64,000 nt of DNA from UMGS1491 sp944380925 (GCA_944380925.1 CALWJD010000004.1:1-64000); one strand, 5' to 3'. Shown: positions 44,642 to 53,926, counted from the stretch's first letter. Made by a program: numbers and translations. The notes: generated from the sequence alone by a model not told the origin.

Positions 44642-45157
44642 CATAAAACTGCGAATTTTAAGCGAGCGTTTTCTCTTGCACTATCTTCCCTAATTTCTTT
44701 AAACGCCGTAGGCGCACTGCCGAACACCTCTTACGCGGCAAGTAGCGACGCAAAACTCTCAAGCAATCAAAAAGAAACGGATAAAAAAATAGCAGAACTC
44801 CAAGAGCAAATTAGAGAGCTGAGCAAAAAAGTAGAGAACAATGATTTTAAAAAACAGCTCAAGACTCTCGAAGATCAAGTAAAAGATTTGGAAAAACGTG
44901 CGAAAAAAGGTGCAAAAAACAAAAAGTTGGATATGAAAATCCACGATCAACAAGTACGTGGATTTTTAAACGTTTTGCAAAATTTAAAAACAATAGCACT
45001 TGTAGGCGCCGTCGGACTTGGCGCCGGAACATTTTTCTCAATTATCACCAGCCTTGGATTAATTGCAGCGACACTAACTGTTTTGCTTTCGGGTTTGGGC
45101 GTTTCATCAATTACAGCATGGATTTATTACCTCAAGGGATATGTCCAAGTATCGTAG
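44642..45157 (+). CDS. Exported coiled-coil membrane protein, no normal start codon
   Basis: The frame encodes an evident signal peptide (NFKRAFSLALSSLISLNAVG, then PNTSYAA), a charged coiled coil (about residues 48-105) and two hydrophobic segments at the C-terminus (LKTIALVGAVGLGAG and LGLIAATLTVLLSGLGV). A GAGAGGGGGGG ribosome-site-like run lies just before it, but the in-frame codons after the run are CAT AAA ACT GCG, with TGA further upstream, so no ATG, GTG, TTG or near-cognate start is available. The first usable codon would be a TTG at 44888, inside the coil. Either the start was lost by mutation or the G7 run hides a sequencing error. It is the first member of the cluster. Confidence 0.6.
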   Translation, partial: HKTANFKRAFSLALSSLISLNAVGALPNTSYAASSDAKLSSNQKETDKKIAELQEQIRELSKKVENNDFKKQLKTLEDQVKDLEKRAKKGAKNKKLDMKIHDQQVRGFLNVLQNLKTIALVGAVGLGAGTFFSIITSLGLIAATLTVLLSGLGVSSITAWIYYLKGYVQVS

Positions 45158-45248
45158 GGTTTCCTATCAATTCAAAGTTAGAAAATCCAAATCGAAAAAT
45201 CCTATAGTTTACCCAAAATATTTTAAATTATAAAAAGGAGAAATTAGA

Positions 45249-45722
45249 ATGAATTTCAAAAAATTAACAGCAGTAACATTAGCATCAGTTTTTGCTTTGG
45301 GAGCATCTTTTAGCGCACAGCCGAAAGCAGCTGCCGCATCAGAAAAAAGTGAAGTGGTTGTAGCCATTGACGCCATTAAGAAAGAAATGAAAACAAATAG
45401 GGAATTAAAAGAAAAAATTGAAGAATTGAAAAACGAGAACAAAAGCTTAAGAAAAGCATCAGAAGGTAATAAAACCTCTTTTCTTGGCATGATTGGCAAC
45501 CTTGTTAAATATGTGGGAGGAATTGTTTTACTCGCAGTAGCAGTTGATACAGCTCGTGAGCTAAAAGCCGGAGAGTTTGTTTTAGGTGTTGCCGGACGGG
45601 TTATGGAAAAAGCCGGCGATGTCAAGAGTTTCGTTAGCAATGTAATATTCGCACGGCGCTCCAACGAGGGCAACGACATGGTACCCTCACTAAACGGCGA
45701 CGGCGCTCCCCCAATCTTTTAA
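45249..45722 (+). CDS. Exported coiled-coil membrane protein
   Basis: The 157-residue product has a signal peptide (MNFKKLTAVTLASVFALGAS, cleavage near AAA at about 30), a short Glu/Lys coiled coil (about 45-72), and one membrane-like helix (about 86-101, YVGGIVLLAVAVDTA). An extracytoplasmic or cytoplasmic tail of about 55 residues follows, ending DGAPPIF. No family recognised. AAAAGGAGA precedes the ATG. Second of five consecutive genes of the same plan. Confidence 0.8.
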   Translation: MNFKKLTAVTLASVFALGASFSAQPKAAAASEKSEVVVAIDAIKKEMKTNRELKEKIEELKNENKSLRKASEGNKTSFLGMIGNLVKYVGGIVLLAVAVDTARELKAGEFVLGVAGRVMEKAGDVKSFVSNVIFARRSNEGNDMVPSLNGDGAPPIF

Positions 45723-45766
45723 GTATGAGTGCGGCCTCCTGAATAACTGAGGGAGAATTACCGATG

Positions 45767-45790
45767 ACCCACCGAGAATATCGGTGGGTT
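45767..45790 (+). terminator. Hairpin between exported protein genes
   Basis: ACCCACCGA and TCGGTGGGT form a perfect 9-bp stem with a 5-base loop, but only a short T-run follows. Partial terminator or mRNA-stabilising stem. Confidence 0.6.
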
Positions 45791-45820
45791 TATGAATAAT
45801 ATCGAAAGGGAAATATAAAT

Positions 45821-46372
45821 ATGAACCTTAAAAAATTAGTTTCCATAGGATTATCATTTCTTTTTGCAGCTGCTATACCTGTTTTTTCATCGCCTGTTTC
45901 ATTGGCAACTAACGAAGAAGAAATAGAAGTAGCTATTGAACAACAAAACGAAGAGATAGAAAGATTAGAAAGCAAAATCGAAAATATAAAATCGAAAAAT
46001 GCAGAAAATATCGAAACGCTGGAAAAGGAAGTTAAAAAAATAAAGAAAGAATTAAAAGAAGTCAAAGATTCCAAAAGCGGCGGTCGTGGCTTTTTTGAAG
46101 CTGTGATTAAAAAAACTTCGGCAGCCGGTGTGGCTTTTACTACCTCATATGCACTCTTAACTTCAACAGATACGGGTAACAACATGACCAGAAAGTTTGC
46201 ACAAGGATTAATTTCTTTGCGTACAACCTTGGACCCTGAATATGAGAGCGGAAATCCTTTACATGCCATCGGTAGATTTTTTGGTTCGCGCATAGGTGCC
46301 GCAGTAAACAACACTGAAAGTGCTCTTGCTTTAAGTGCTATCGCTGCGTTGTGTGCGTTTGTATTTGCATAA
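45821..46372 (+). CDS. Exported coiled-coil membrane protein
   Basis: The 183-residue protein has a signal peptide (MNLKKLVSIGLSFLFAAAIP, cleavage near residue 30), a long Glu/Lys/Ile coiled coil (about 32-87), a Gly hinge (SGGRG), a moderately hydrophobic helix (about 97-115) and a strongly hydrophobic C-terminal helix (ALALSAIAALCAFVFA) that ends the chain. It may be anchored at both ends of its second half. Unknown family. Its ribosome site is CGAAAGGG. Confidence 0.8.
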   Translation: MNLKKLVSIGLSFLFAAAIPVFSSPVSLATNEEEIEVAIEQQNEEIERLESKIENIKSKNAENIETLEKEVKKIKKELKEVKDSKSGGRGFFEAVIKKTSAAGVAFTTSYALLTSTDTGNNMTRKFAQGLISLRTTLDPEYESGNPLHAIGRFFGSRIGAAVNNTESALALSAIAALCAFVFA

Positions 46373-46557
46373 TCAGACCTTAAAAACGCACGATACTTTC
46401 TGCTTAAAATATATAATTTAAGCTCGAGCTATTTAACGTATCAAAATTTTATATAAAATAATTTTATGTTTAGAACAAGAACAACTATAAAGCAGAAAAT
46501 CAGTTTAATTAATATAAACATAAATTAAAATCATTTGAAAGATGATAAATAAATAAT

Positions 46558-47004
46558 ATGAAAAAATTTTTTGCAACTGTTTTGGCACTATGCATGTCTT
46601 TATGCATTTTTGCCGTACCATCTTCCGCAGAAAAACATGTCAGAAGCGATGACGGCGCTGTGATGGTGTGTAACTGTCAATCCAAAAACAAAACAAGAGC
46701 CAGAAAACAATCATCTTTGTTAAGAGTAATTGGAGAAAGTATAAAATGGGCCGGTATAGTAGTGGCCTCCGCAGGCGGTTTGGGATACATATGCTGCCTA
46801 GGCGCTGAAGCTTTAAGGTATGCATTCGGAAATGTTCGAGAAAATGACGGCAATATATTCAGACGTGCTTATAACCGACTTGATATGCGCGTAGCCATAG
46901 AAGTATGCGACCACATATTAAGTACGGCCGTTAACGCCCTGCGCGCTGCTGCGCATGAGCAAAATCACGGTGGCGACCAAATCCAAATAATACTATGTGA
47001 TTAA
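46558..47004 (+). CDS. Exported Cys-containing membrane protein
   Basis: 148 residues with a signal peptide (MKKFFATVLALCMSLCIFAV, cleavage after SSA near 24), a basic stretch, one hydrophobic helix (about 62-82, WAGIVVASAGGLGYICCLG) and a C-terminal half with scattered Cys and His (VCDHIL, HEQNHGGDQ). It lacks the long coiled coil of its neighbours. No clear ribosome site precedes the ATG, only GATGATAA. A 9-bp inverted repeat TTTCTGCTT/AAGCAGAAA (46397-46405 and 46490-46498) spans the 185-bp upstream spacer. Confidence 0.72.
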   Translation: MKKFFATVLALCMSLCIFAVPSSAEKHVRSDDGAVMVCNCQSKNKTRARKQSSLLRVIGESIKWAGIVVASAGGLGYICCLGAEALRYAFGNVRENDGNIFRRAYNRLDMRVAIEVCDHILSTAVNALRAAAHEQNHGGDQIQIILCD

Positions 47005-47091
47005 ACCGATTATCCAAGCACTTAGAACTCAAATATAACGACCCTAAATTTATTTAAAAACATATTTTGCAATTAGGAGAATCAAAAAGCC

Positions 47092-47733
47092 ATGAAACTC
47101 AAAAGAATTTTTGCTTGTGCTCTGGCTTTAGTTTTTACGGCATCCACCATTATAGCTCACCCTGCATCAGCAACAGATTCGGCAAAAAATATTGACGAAA
47201 GTCAAAAAATAATTTACAATAAAACAAATAAAAAATTGACTAAATCAAACGGCACATGTGAAAAAGTATATTCCGATTCCACGGACGAAGAAAACGCAGC
47301 CGAAGCCGACACCCCTGATTCTGAAGATTCAGAAACCGAAGCTGCTAAAGCTACTTACGATGATGATGAAATAGATGAAGAAATTGAAACACCCAACAAG
47401 CAAATTAAAGAATTAAAAGACAAAATCAAAGTATTAAGACGAGAAAATACAGCATTAAAAAATAAATCCGGTATTTTAAATATGATTAAAACGTGCTTCT
47501 GGAAAGTGACGGTTGGCGCTTTGGTGTTTTTAACGTCATTTGTTTTGTTAATATCTACTAATAAAGGTGTGCAAATCTTAAATAGTGCCCTCGCCAATTT
47601 TGCAGGAACCAGTAGAATGTTTTATGATTCGCAAGAACATGTTATATCCGGTGCACCAATAAGTGTAATCCGGTATTACTGGCGCTCCGGAAGCCCTGCG
47701 GTGAATCCTTGGTCAGAGCTTGTGCAACAATAA
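47092..47733 (+). CDS. Exported acidic coiled-coil membrane protein
   Basis: The 213-residue product carries a signal peptide (MKLKRIFACALALVFTASTI, cleavage after ASA near 27), an acidic low-complexity stretch (DSTDEENAAEADTPDSEDSE), a coiled coil (about 98-128), one membrane helix (about 138-155) and a tail of 55 residues. Its 3' end lies in a short direct repeat: the sequence around 47659-47693 recurs with changes at 47730-47760, and the stop codon falls in the second copy. TTAGGAGAA precedes the ATG. Confidence 0.8.
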   Translation: MKLKRIFACALALVFTASTIIAHPASATDSAKNIDESQKIIYNKTNKKLTKSNGTCEKVYSDSTDEENAAEADTPDSEDSETEAAKATYDDDEIDEEIETPNKQIKELKDKIKVLRRENTALKNKSGILNMIKTCFWKVTVGALVFLTSFVLLISTNKGVQILNSALANFAGTSRMFYDSQEHVISGAPISVIRYYWRSGSPAVNPWSELVQQ

Positions 47734-47764
47734 GTGCAATTCCGGCTTTACTGGCGCTTCTCTT
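47659..47764 (+). repeat. Degenerate 71-bp tandem duplication at the 3' end of an exported-protein gene
   Basis: ATAAGTGTAATCCGGTATTA at 47659 and ATAAGTGCAATTCCGGCTTT at 47730 are clearly related, and both continue into ACTGGCGCT. In another frame the second copy reads ISAIPALLALLLA before a stop, resembling the hydrophobic end of the 45821-46372 protein. Confidence 0.6.
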
Positions 47765-47847
47765 AGCTTAAAACACCAATAAATCGCAATATTGATTTAC
47801 CTTAAGCGTAGATATTCGGCAATTAAAAATATTTTATTTAAAAAATT

Positions 47848-47880
47848 TCACCACCGCTTTATTCAGGCGGTGGTGATTTT
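47848..47880. terminator. Bidirectional terminator between convergent genes
   Basis: TCACCACCGC and GCGGTGGTGA form a perfect 10-bp stem with a 9-base loop. T4 follows on the plus strand and a T-rich run on the minus strand. It serves the exported-protein cluster and the S1-domain gene. Confidence 0.88.
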
Positions 47881-48829
47881 ATGCTTTTAATACCGGTTCC
47901 AAAACAGAAAATTTAGTTTCTATAAGCTTTGTGCTTTCTACGGGCGAATATAAAAAATGATCTATGTGCGAGCCGCTGTAGAAATACTTAAGCTTTGCTT
48001 TGTAATCGGTATTTTTCTCAAAAGCATCTATAATAACAAGTTTTATTTTCATTTTATCAGGAACAATATTTTTTATGTAAACACTAACTTGCATACCGGA
48101 AGAAACGTTATCGCAAGGCTCCGCAAGACCAGCTAAATTCGGAGTAAGTTCAACAAAAACGCCATAGTCTTCTGTGGAACGCACTATTCCTCCCACGGTT
48201 TCACCAATCGAAAACAAGTCTGCGTTTTCTTGCCAGGTGCCTAAAAGCTCCTTGTGAGTTAAATTTATTCTGTTTTCGTCCAAACTTTTTACAATAACCT
48301 TAATATCCATTCCGATATAAAATCGCTCCCTAGGGTGAGAAATGCGTGAAACAGATATCGTATCAATGGGCAAAAATGAAATTATCCCACAACCTATATC
48401 CACAAAAGCGCCAAAATTTTCCAAATGCGTAACTTTTGCGCCAATAACATCGCCCGGAACCATTTTGGAAATGTAATTATCCATACATACTTCCTGAGCC
48501 ATTCTTCTGGATAAAATTGCTACCGTTTCACCCAAAGAATTTTTCCGAAAGCCTGTGATAATAAAACACACGGGCCTATTTACCCTAGATATAACGGCTA
48601 TATCACGAACTAACCCCTCTTTAAGACCGATTGCTCCCTCGTCATGGGGAATTATCCCCTTCATAAAACCAAAATCAACAATTAAGTTGTGTTCGCTATC
48701 ACACACAACAGCCTTGGATTCCAAAATTTTTTTGCTGTTATATGCATCTGTAAAGTTTGAAAAATTCTTTAAATAGTATTTATTTTCAAAACTATCAATT
48801 AGCCTTCCCTCAGGATAAAAATCTACCAT
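47879..48829 (-). CDS. S1 RNA-binding domain protein
   Basis: The 316-residue protein contains an S1-like segment (about 35-105), a clear S1 domain (MVPGDVIGAKVTHLENFGAFVDIGCGIISFLP, near 122-153, continuing to NLTHKELLGTW) and a further partial S1 domain (GGIVRSTEDYGVFVELTPNLAGLAE). This matches the small S1-like proteins of Clostridia that may assist translation or RNA metabolism; it is not the full six-domain S1. The ATG has GGAGG upstream. Transcribed alone toward a bidirectional terminator. Confidence 0.85.
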   Translation of the reverse strand: MVDFYPEGRLIDSFENKYYLKNFSNFTDAYNSKKILESKAVVCDSEHNLIVDFGFMKGIIPHDEGAIGLKEGLVRDIAVISRVNRPVCFIITGFRKNSLGETVAILSRRMAQEVCMDNYISKMVPGDVIGAKVTHLENFGAFVDIGCGIISFLPIDTISVSRISHPRERFYIGMDIKVIVKSLDENRINLTHKELLGTWQENADLFSIGETVGGIVRSTEDYGVFVELTPNLAGLAEPCDNVSSGMQVSVYIKNIVPDKMKIKLVIIDAFEKNTDYKAKLKYFYSGSHIDHFLYSPVESTKLIETKFSVLEPVLKA

Positions 48830-48916
48830 TTTACGCCCTCCAGTTTAATAATCTACATATAAAAATTTATATGCAAACACGGTGGCGCAATATTCTAAAA
48901 ATGCTTTTTAAAAAGC

Positions 48917-50242
48917 TTATCTTCTCCTTGGAGGAAATCTTTTTATCTTTTCTCTTCTCTTTCTTATTCTATTTGCACGAATAAGTAACAACCAATATAA
49001 AATAAGTAAAATTGAAAACAAAGAAAAAACAACTATAAAAATTGGATTTTTAAAAACTCTTCCCAAAAAGCGCAAAACAACTAAAAAGTAGCTCTTTTTA
49101 AACGTAGACGACGAAACCACATTGAATGAGCCGATTTTCTGACCTTTATAAAAAACATCGGCATTTCCCACAACATCACCGCAAGAAATAGGAGCCTCTA
49201 TTTTTTCCGGTATATTTACTTTTAAGCTAATATCTTTTTGGTTAAAATCCATAGGAAGTGAAGGCGAAAAATCGACCTCTGGTAATAAAAGAAGCTTATC
49301 ATGATTCCAAACAAGTTCAATCGGTATTTCATCAATTGGAGTATTTTTTGAATATAATTTAACCGGCTTAAGTTCATCAAATGCCCAAATATAAATATTT
49401 TTAGTATCTACCATGGCCATGTTTTTTTCGATTTTATTCCCGTTATCATCTTTAACAGGCCCTCCCATAACCACGCTTATATAAGAACTTTTACCTTTTT
49501 GAGCATATGAAACCAAACACCTACCCGCTTCTTCCACGTATCCGGTTTTTATGCCCTTTACATATGGGTAGTAATAACTCCCACCACGTTTTGGATCCAT
49601 CATGCTGTTGGTGGTTATTACGGGATCTCGTTCATCTCCAAATATATTACATTCACTTTTTGAAACAATATTTAAAAATCCGGGAATATTCATAGCATAC
49701 CTTGTAATTTTATAAATATCCAAAGCCGTTGAATATTGATCCGCATCATAAAACCCGTCAGGATTTGCAAAATGCGTATTTTGGCAACCTACAAGCTGCG
49801 CCTTTTCATTCATTTTATTTACAAAATTGGAAATATCTCCTCCGCCACAATAATCAGCAATTACCTTGGCAGCATATCCTGATGAAGATATAAGCATAGC
49901 TTTAAAAAGGTCAGATAAAGAAAGTTCTTCCCCGTTTTTGAGCTTAACTCCGGAACTTTCGGGATCTACTTGATCAAGTACTTCTTGGCGTACTTTAACT
50001 TTGGTTTTATTTATATCTTTAGCCGATTCATAAGCCACTATAAAAGTCATTATTTTGGTAAGCGAAGCAGGGCTTCTGCGCTCATTTATATTTTTTTCAA
50101 CTATTGGCGCATCTGTATTCATATCAACAACAAGGGCCGAAGCGGAATTTAATTCTTTATCATAAAGCATAACTGCGCCGGCACTATACATTCCAAAAAA
50201 CAAAAAAGAAATCAATAAAAACGAAAAAAACTTTTTAATCAC
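48917..50242 (-). CDS. D-alanyl-D-alanine carboxypeptidase (DacF-like PBP)
   Basis: Low-molecular-mass penicillin-binding protein that trims peptidoglycan pentapeptides. It has an N-terminal signal peptide or anchor, the SxxK motif in PASLTKIM (about 58-65), the KTG motif in GIKTGYVEEAGR, and a C-terminal beta domain followed by a membrane helix (near 400-425) and a basic tail. The middle SxN motif is altered to SSG (in ISSSGYAAK, near 120), so Asn is lost. Start is GTG with AAGGAATG upstream. In spore formers such enzymes shape vegetative wall or cortex. Confidence 0.9.
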   Translation of the reverse strand: MIKKFFSFLLISFLFFGMYSAGAVMLYDKELNSASALVVDMNTDAPIVEKNINERRSPASLTKIMTFIVAYESAKDINKTKVKVRQEVLDQVDPESSGVKLKNGEELSLSDLFKAMLISSSGYAAKVIADYCGGGDISNFVNKMNEKAQLVGCQNTHFANPDGFYDADQYSTALDIYKITRYAMNIPGFLNIVSKSECNIFGDERDPVITTNSMMDPKRGGSYYYPYVKGIKTGYVEEAGRCLVSYAQKGKSSYISVVMGGPVKDDNGNKIEKNMAMVDTKNIYIWAFDELKPVKLYSKNTPIDEIPIELVWNHDKLLLLPEVDFSPSLPMDFNQKDISLKVNIPEKIEAPISCGDVVGNADVFYKGQKIGSFNVVSSSTFKKSYFLVVLRFLGRVFKNPIFIVVFSLFSILLILYWLLLIRANRIRKRREKIKRFPPRRR

Positions 50243-50280
50243 AACGGTTCATTCCTTCTAAAACATTAATAAAACAACCA

Positions 50281-50314
50281 AAAAATCGGTATATCTACAC
50301 ATATACCGATTTTT
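50281..50314 (-). terminator. Terminator of rpoBC
   Basis: AAAAATCGGTATAT and ATATACCGATTTTT form a perfect 14-bp stem with a 6-base loop, about 20 bases past the rpoC stop codon. Its A/T ends give a T-run in either direction. Confidence 0.9.
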
Positions 50315-50332
50315 CACATCTTCTAAATTTAA

Positions 50333-53300
50333 CTATAACTCAATATTTGCACCACTATATATGCTACCCTCGTTTATATTATCCATCTTATCCAAATTGT
50401 CAAAATCGATTGATTCAACTTCAACATTCTTCTCGATCGTAACATCTCTATACCTATGAATACCTGTACCGGCAGGCAACAATTTACCAATAATAACGTT
50501 CTCTTTAAGGCCGATAAGCGGATCAACTTTACCTTTAATGGCGGCCTCCGTAAGAACTCTGGTTGTTTCTTGGAATGATGCGGCAGAAAGGAAAGAATCG
50601 GTTGCAAGGGAGGCTTTTGTAATACCCAAAAGTATTGGAGTACACACAGCTTCTTCCAGCTCTGTTTCGCCTGCTTCTTTTCTCTTTCTAATCTCGGCGT
50701 TTGCATGCAAAAACTCTGTTTTATATATAATGGAATTTTGCAGTAAATCAGTATCTCCGGGTTCATCAATACGTACTTTTTGCATCATCTGGCGAACAAT
50801 AACTTCAATATGTTTATCATTAATATCAACGCCCTGCATTCTGTACACTCTCTGAACTTCCTGAATCAGATATGCTTCAACCGCTTCAGGTCCTTTTATA
50901 GCCAAAACATCATGCGGATTAACCGAACCTTCTGTGATCATATCGCCGGCCTCGATAGTTTGACCTTCTTCAACGCAAAGCCTTGAACCAAATGGAATAA
51001 GATAAATTTTTTCGTCTCCCGTTTCTTTATCATAAACAACTACATGACGGTTATTTTTAATTTCTTCAAAACGAACTTCGCCTTTTATCTCGCTGATAAT
51101 AGCCAAATGTTTAGGCTTACGACCCTCGAAAAGTTCTTCAACACGCGGCAAACCTTGAGTAATATCTTCAGAACTTGCGATACCACCCGTGTGGAATGTT
51201 CTCATGGTAAGCTGCGTACCGGGTTCACCGATTGATTGCGCCGCAATTATACCAACCGCTTCTCCAACCGCAACAGGAAGACCATTCGCAAGGTTGGCGC
51301 CATAACATTTTCTACACACGCCCTGTTTGGACTGACAGTTAAGGATAGACCTTATTTCAATCCTCTCAACGCCATGGGAAATAATAGTCTTTGCGTCTTT
51401 ATGATCCATAAGTTTATCTTTTGAAACCAATACTTGTTTCGTTTTGGGGTCCTTGAAATCTTCGCAAAGATATCTTCCAATTAAGCGTTCTTCGAAACTT
51501 TCAATAGATTCTTTACCATCTTTAATTTCAAATACTGTAATGCCTTTTTTGGTTCCGCAATCATCTTCACGTATAATAACTTCCTGCGAAACGTCAACCA
51601 GTCTACGTGTAAGGTATCCTGAGTCTGCCGTACGAAGTGCGGTATCGGCCGAACCTTTCCTTGCACCACGAGAAGCAATAAAGTATTCAAGTATATTAAG
51701 GCCCTCACGATAGTTACCTCTTATCGGAATTTCTATCGTAGTACCGGAAGCATTGGCAATAAGTCCGCGCATACCTGCAAGCTGCCTTATCTGACTCATG
51801 GACCCACGAGCTCCGGAATTTGCCATCATGTAAACCGGATTATACTTATCCAAATTCTTTTGAAGTGCCAAAGAAACATCATCGGTTGCCTTTTCCCAAA
51901 TTTTAATTGCATGATTTTTTCTTTCTTGGTCAGACATTAATCCTCTGCGATAATCTTTCAAAATACTATCTATATCTTCTTCGGCACGTGCCAAAATATC
52001 TTTCTTGGCAGGCGGTATAACGGCGTCTCCGACTGCGATTGTAATAGCACCTTTTGTGGAATATTTAAAACCAAGCGACTTAATATTATCGAGTATTTCA
52101 GATGTTTTTTGAGTACCATGAATTCTTATGCAAGCGTCAACAATACTTTCAAGTTGCTTTTTACCCACCAAAAATCCTATTTCCAAATCAAAAGCATTAT
52201 CAGGGTTGGTTCTATCGACAAAACCTAAATCTTGCGGAATTGGCTGATTGAAAATAATACGTCCGACAGTTGTTTCAATTAGCTTTGAACTACCATTTAA
52301 TTCTCTTCTGACCTTTATTTTAGCATGCAGCCCCACATCTTTGGCATCATAAGCCATAAGTGCTTCGTCAAAATCTCTAAATACTTTTCCTTCGCCGGGT
52401 TCACCGTCTTTTTCAAGAGTCAGATAGTAAGAACCGAGCACCATATCTTGAGTAGGAACGGTTACAGGACGTCCGTCTGAAGGTTTTAAAAGGTTACCTG
52501 AGGCAAGCATTAAAAACCTGGCTTCGGCTTGAGCCTCAGCAGAAAGCGGGACGTGAACAGCCATTTGGTCTCCGTCAAAGTCTGCGTTATAGGCAGAACA
52601 AACAAGTGGGTGAAGTTTAAGTGCCCTACCTTCAACCAAAACAGGTTCAAAAGCCTGTATTCCGAGCCTATGGAGCGTTGGAGCACGGTTAAGGAGCACA
52701 GGGTGACCTTTAATAACTATTTCGAGCGCGTCCCAAACCTCAGGGCGACACCTATCAACAGCTTTTCTGGCTGCCTTTATGTTATTTACAACGCCTATTT
52801 CAACAAGCCTTTTCATAACAAAAGGTTTGAAAAGCTCAAGCGCCATTTCCTTTGGGAGACCGCATTGATATATCTTAAGTTCCGGTCCTACAACTATAAC
52901 CGACCTTCCCGAGTAGTCAACACGTTTTCCGAGTAGGTTCTGTCTAAACCTTCCTTGTTTACCTTTGAGCATATCGGAAAGAGATTTTAGCGGTCTGTTG
53001 TTTGGCCCTGTAACAGGTCTTCCACGGCGTCCGTTATCAATCAAAGCATCAACGGATTCCTGCAGCATTCTCTTTTCGTTTCTGATGATAATATCAGGCG
53101 CACCGAGATCCATTAACCGTTTCAAACGATTATTTCTGTTTATAACGCGCCTATATAAATCATTAAGGTCAGAAGTTGCAAAGCGTCCGCCATCGAGCTG
53201 TACCATCGGGCGAAGGTCAGGCGGAATTACGGGAAGAGCTTCAAGGATCATCCATTCAGGTCTATTGCCCGAAAGTCTAAATGATTCAACAGCTTCCAAA

Positions 53301-53926
53301 CGCTTAAGTATTCTAACTCTTTTTTGGCCCGTAGCCGTGACAAGCGCTTCTTTTAAATCTTCGGAAAGGGATTCCAAATCTATTTTTTCCAAAAGCTTTT
53401 TAATAGCTTCCGCGCCCATTCCTGCTTCAAAATCGTCTTCATATTTTTCACGCATATCAGCGTATTCTTTTTCGGTTAAGAATTGTTGCTCCATAAGCTC
53501 TTTAACATCACCGGGGTCAATAACCACGTAAAGAGCAAAATAGAGGACTTTTTCGAGCATTCTTGGCGACATATCCAAAATAAGACCCATTCTTGATGGA
53601 ATACCCTTAAAATACCAAATATGCGAAACAGGTGCAGCAAGTTCTATGTGTCCCATACGTTCACGTCTTACTTTGGAACGTGTTACTTCAACTCCGCAGC
53701 GATCGCACACTTTGCCTTTATATCTAATTCTCTTGTATTTACCGCAATGGCATTCCCAGTCTTTTTGAGGTCCAAAAATTCTCTCACAAAATAATCCGTC
53801 AGTTTCGGGCTTCAAAGTTCTGTAATTTATTGTTTCAGGCTTTTTGACCTCCCCATAAGACCACTCTCTGATTTTATCGGGAGATGCCAACCCTATTTTT
53901 ATTGATTCGAAAATATTAAAATCCAT
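50333..53926 (-). CDS. rpoC: RNA polymerase subunit beta'
   Basis: Catalytic subunit with the metal-chelating NADFDGDQMAVH motif near residue 450. The N-terminal zinc ribbon (CHCGKYKRIRYKGKVCDRCG, about 59-78) and the later second zinc site (CGTKKGITVF ... CQSKQGVCRKCYG) are present, as is the bridge helix / trigger loop region (QSIGEPGTQLTMRTFHTGG). The 1197 residues are standard for Clostridia. GGGG precedes the ATG. It follows rpoB by 126 bases. Confidence 0.98.
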   Translation of the reverse strand: MDFNIFESIKIGLASPDKIREWSYGEVKKPETINYRTLKPETDGLFCERIFGPQKDWECHCGKYKRIRYKGKVCDRCGVEVTRSKVRRERMGHIELAAPVSHIWYFKGIPSRMGLILDMSPRMLEKVLYFALYVVIDPGDVKELMEQQFLTEKEYADMREKYEDDFEAGMGAEAIKKLLEKIDLESLSEDLKEALVTATGQKRVRILKRLEAVESFRLSGNRPEWMILEALPVIPPDLRPMVQLDGGRFATSDLNDLYRRVINRNNRLKRLMDLGAPDIIIRNEKRMLQESVDALIDNGRRGRPVTGPNNRPLKSLSDMLKGKQGRFRQNLLGKRVDYSGRSVIVVGPELKIYQCGLPKEMALELFKPFVMKRLVEIGVVNNIKAARKAVDRCRPEVWDALEIVIKGHPVLLNRAPTLHRLGIQAFEPVLVEGRALKLHPLVCSAYNADFDGDQMAVHVPLSAEAQAEARFLMLASGNLLKPSDGRPVTVPTQDMVLGSYYLTLEKDGEPGEGKVFRDFDEALMAYDAKDVGLHAKIKVRRELNGSSKLIETTVGRIIFNQPIPQDLGFVDRTNPDNAFDLEIGFLVGKKQLESIVDACIRIHGTQKTSEILDNIKSLGFKYSTKGAITIAVGDAVIPPAKKDILARAEEDIDSILKDYRRGLMSDQERKNHAIKIWEKATDDVSLALQKNLDKYNPVYMMANSGARGSMSQIRQLAGMRGLIANASGTTIEIPIRGNYREGLNILEYFIASRGARKGSADTALRTADSGYLTRRLVDVSQEVIIREDDCGTKKGITVFEIKDGKESIESFEERLIGRYLCEDFKDPKTKQVLVSKDKLMDHKDAKTIISHGVERIEIRSILNCQSKQGVCRKCYGANLANGLPVAVGEAVGIIAAQSIGEPGTQLTMRTFHTGGIASSEDITQGLPRVEELFEGRKPKHLAIISEIKGEVRFEEIKNNRHVVVYDKETGDEKIYLIPFGSRLCVEEGQTIEAGDMITEGSVNPHDVLAIKGPEAVEAYLIQEVQRVYRMQGVDINDKHIEVIVRQMMQKVRIDEPGDTDLLQNSIIYKTEFLHANAEIRKRKEAGETELEEAVCTPILLGITKASLATDSFLSAASFQETTRVLTEAAIKGKVDPLIGLKENVIIGKLLPAGTGIHRYRDVTIEKNVEVESIDFDNLDKMDNINEGSIYSGANIEL

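Noticed and set aside
46397..46498. Long-range 9-bp inverted repeat as a terminator or attachment site
   Set aside because: The arms are 84 bases apart with AT-rich sequence between and no T-run; the significance cannot be judged by eye.
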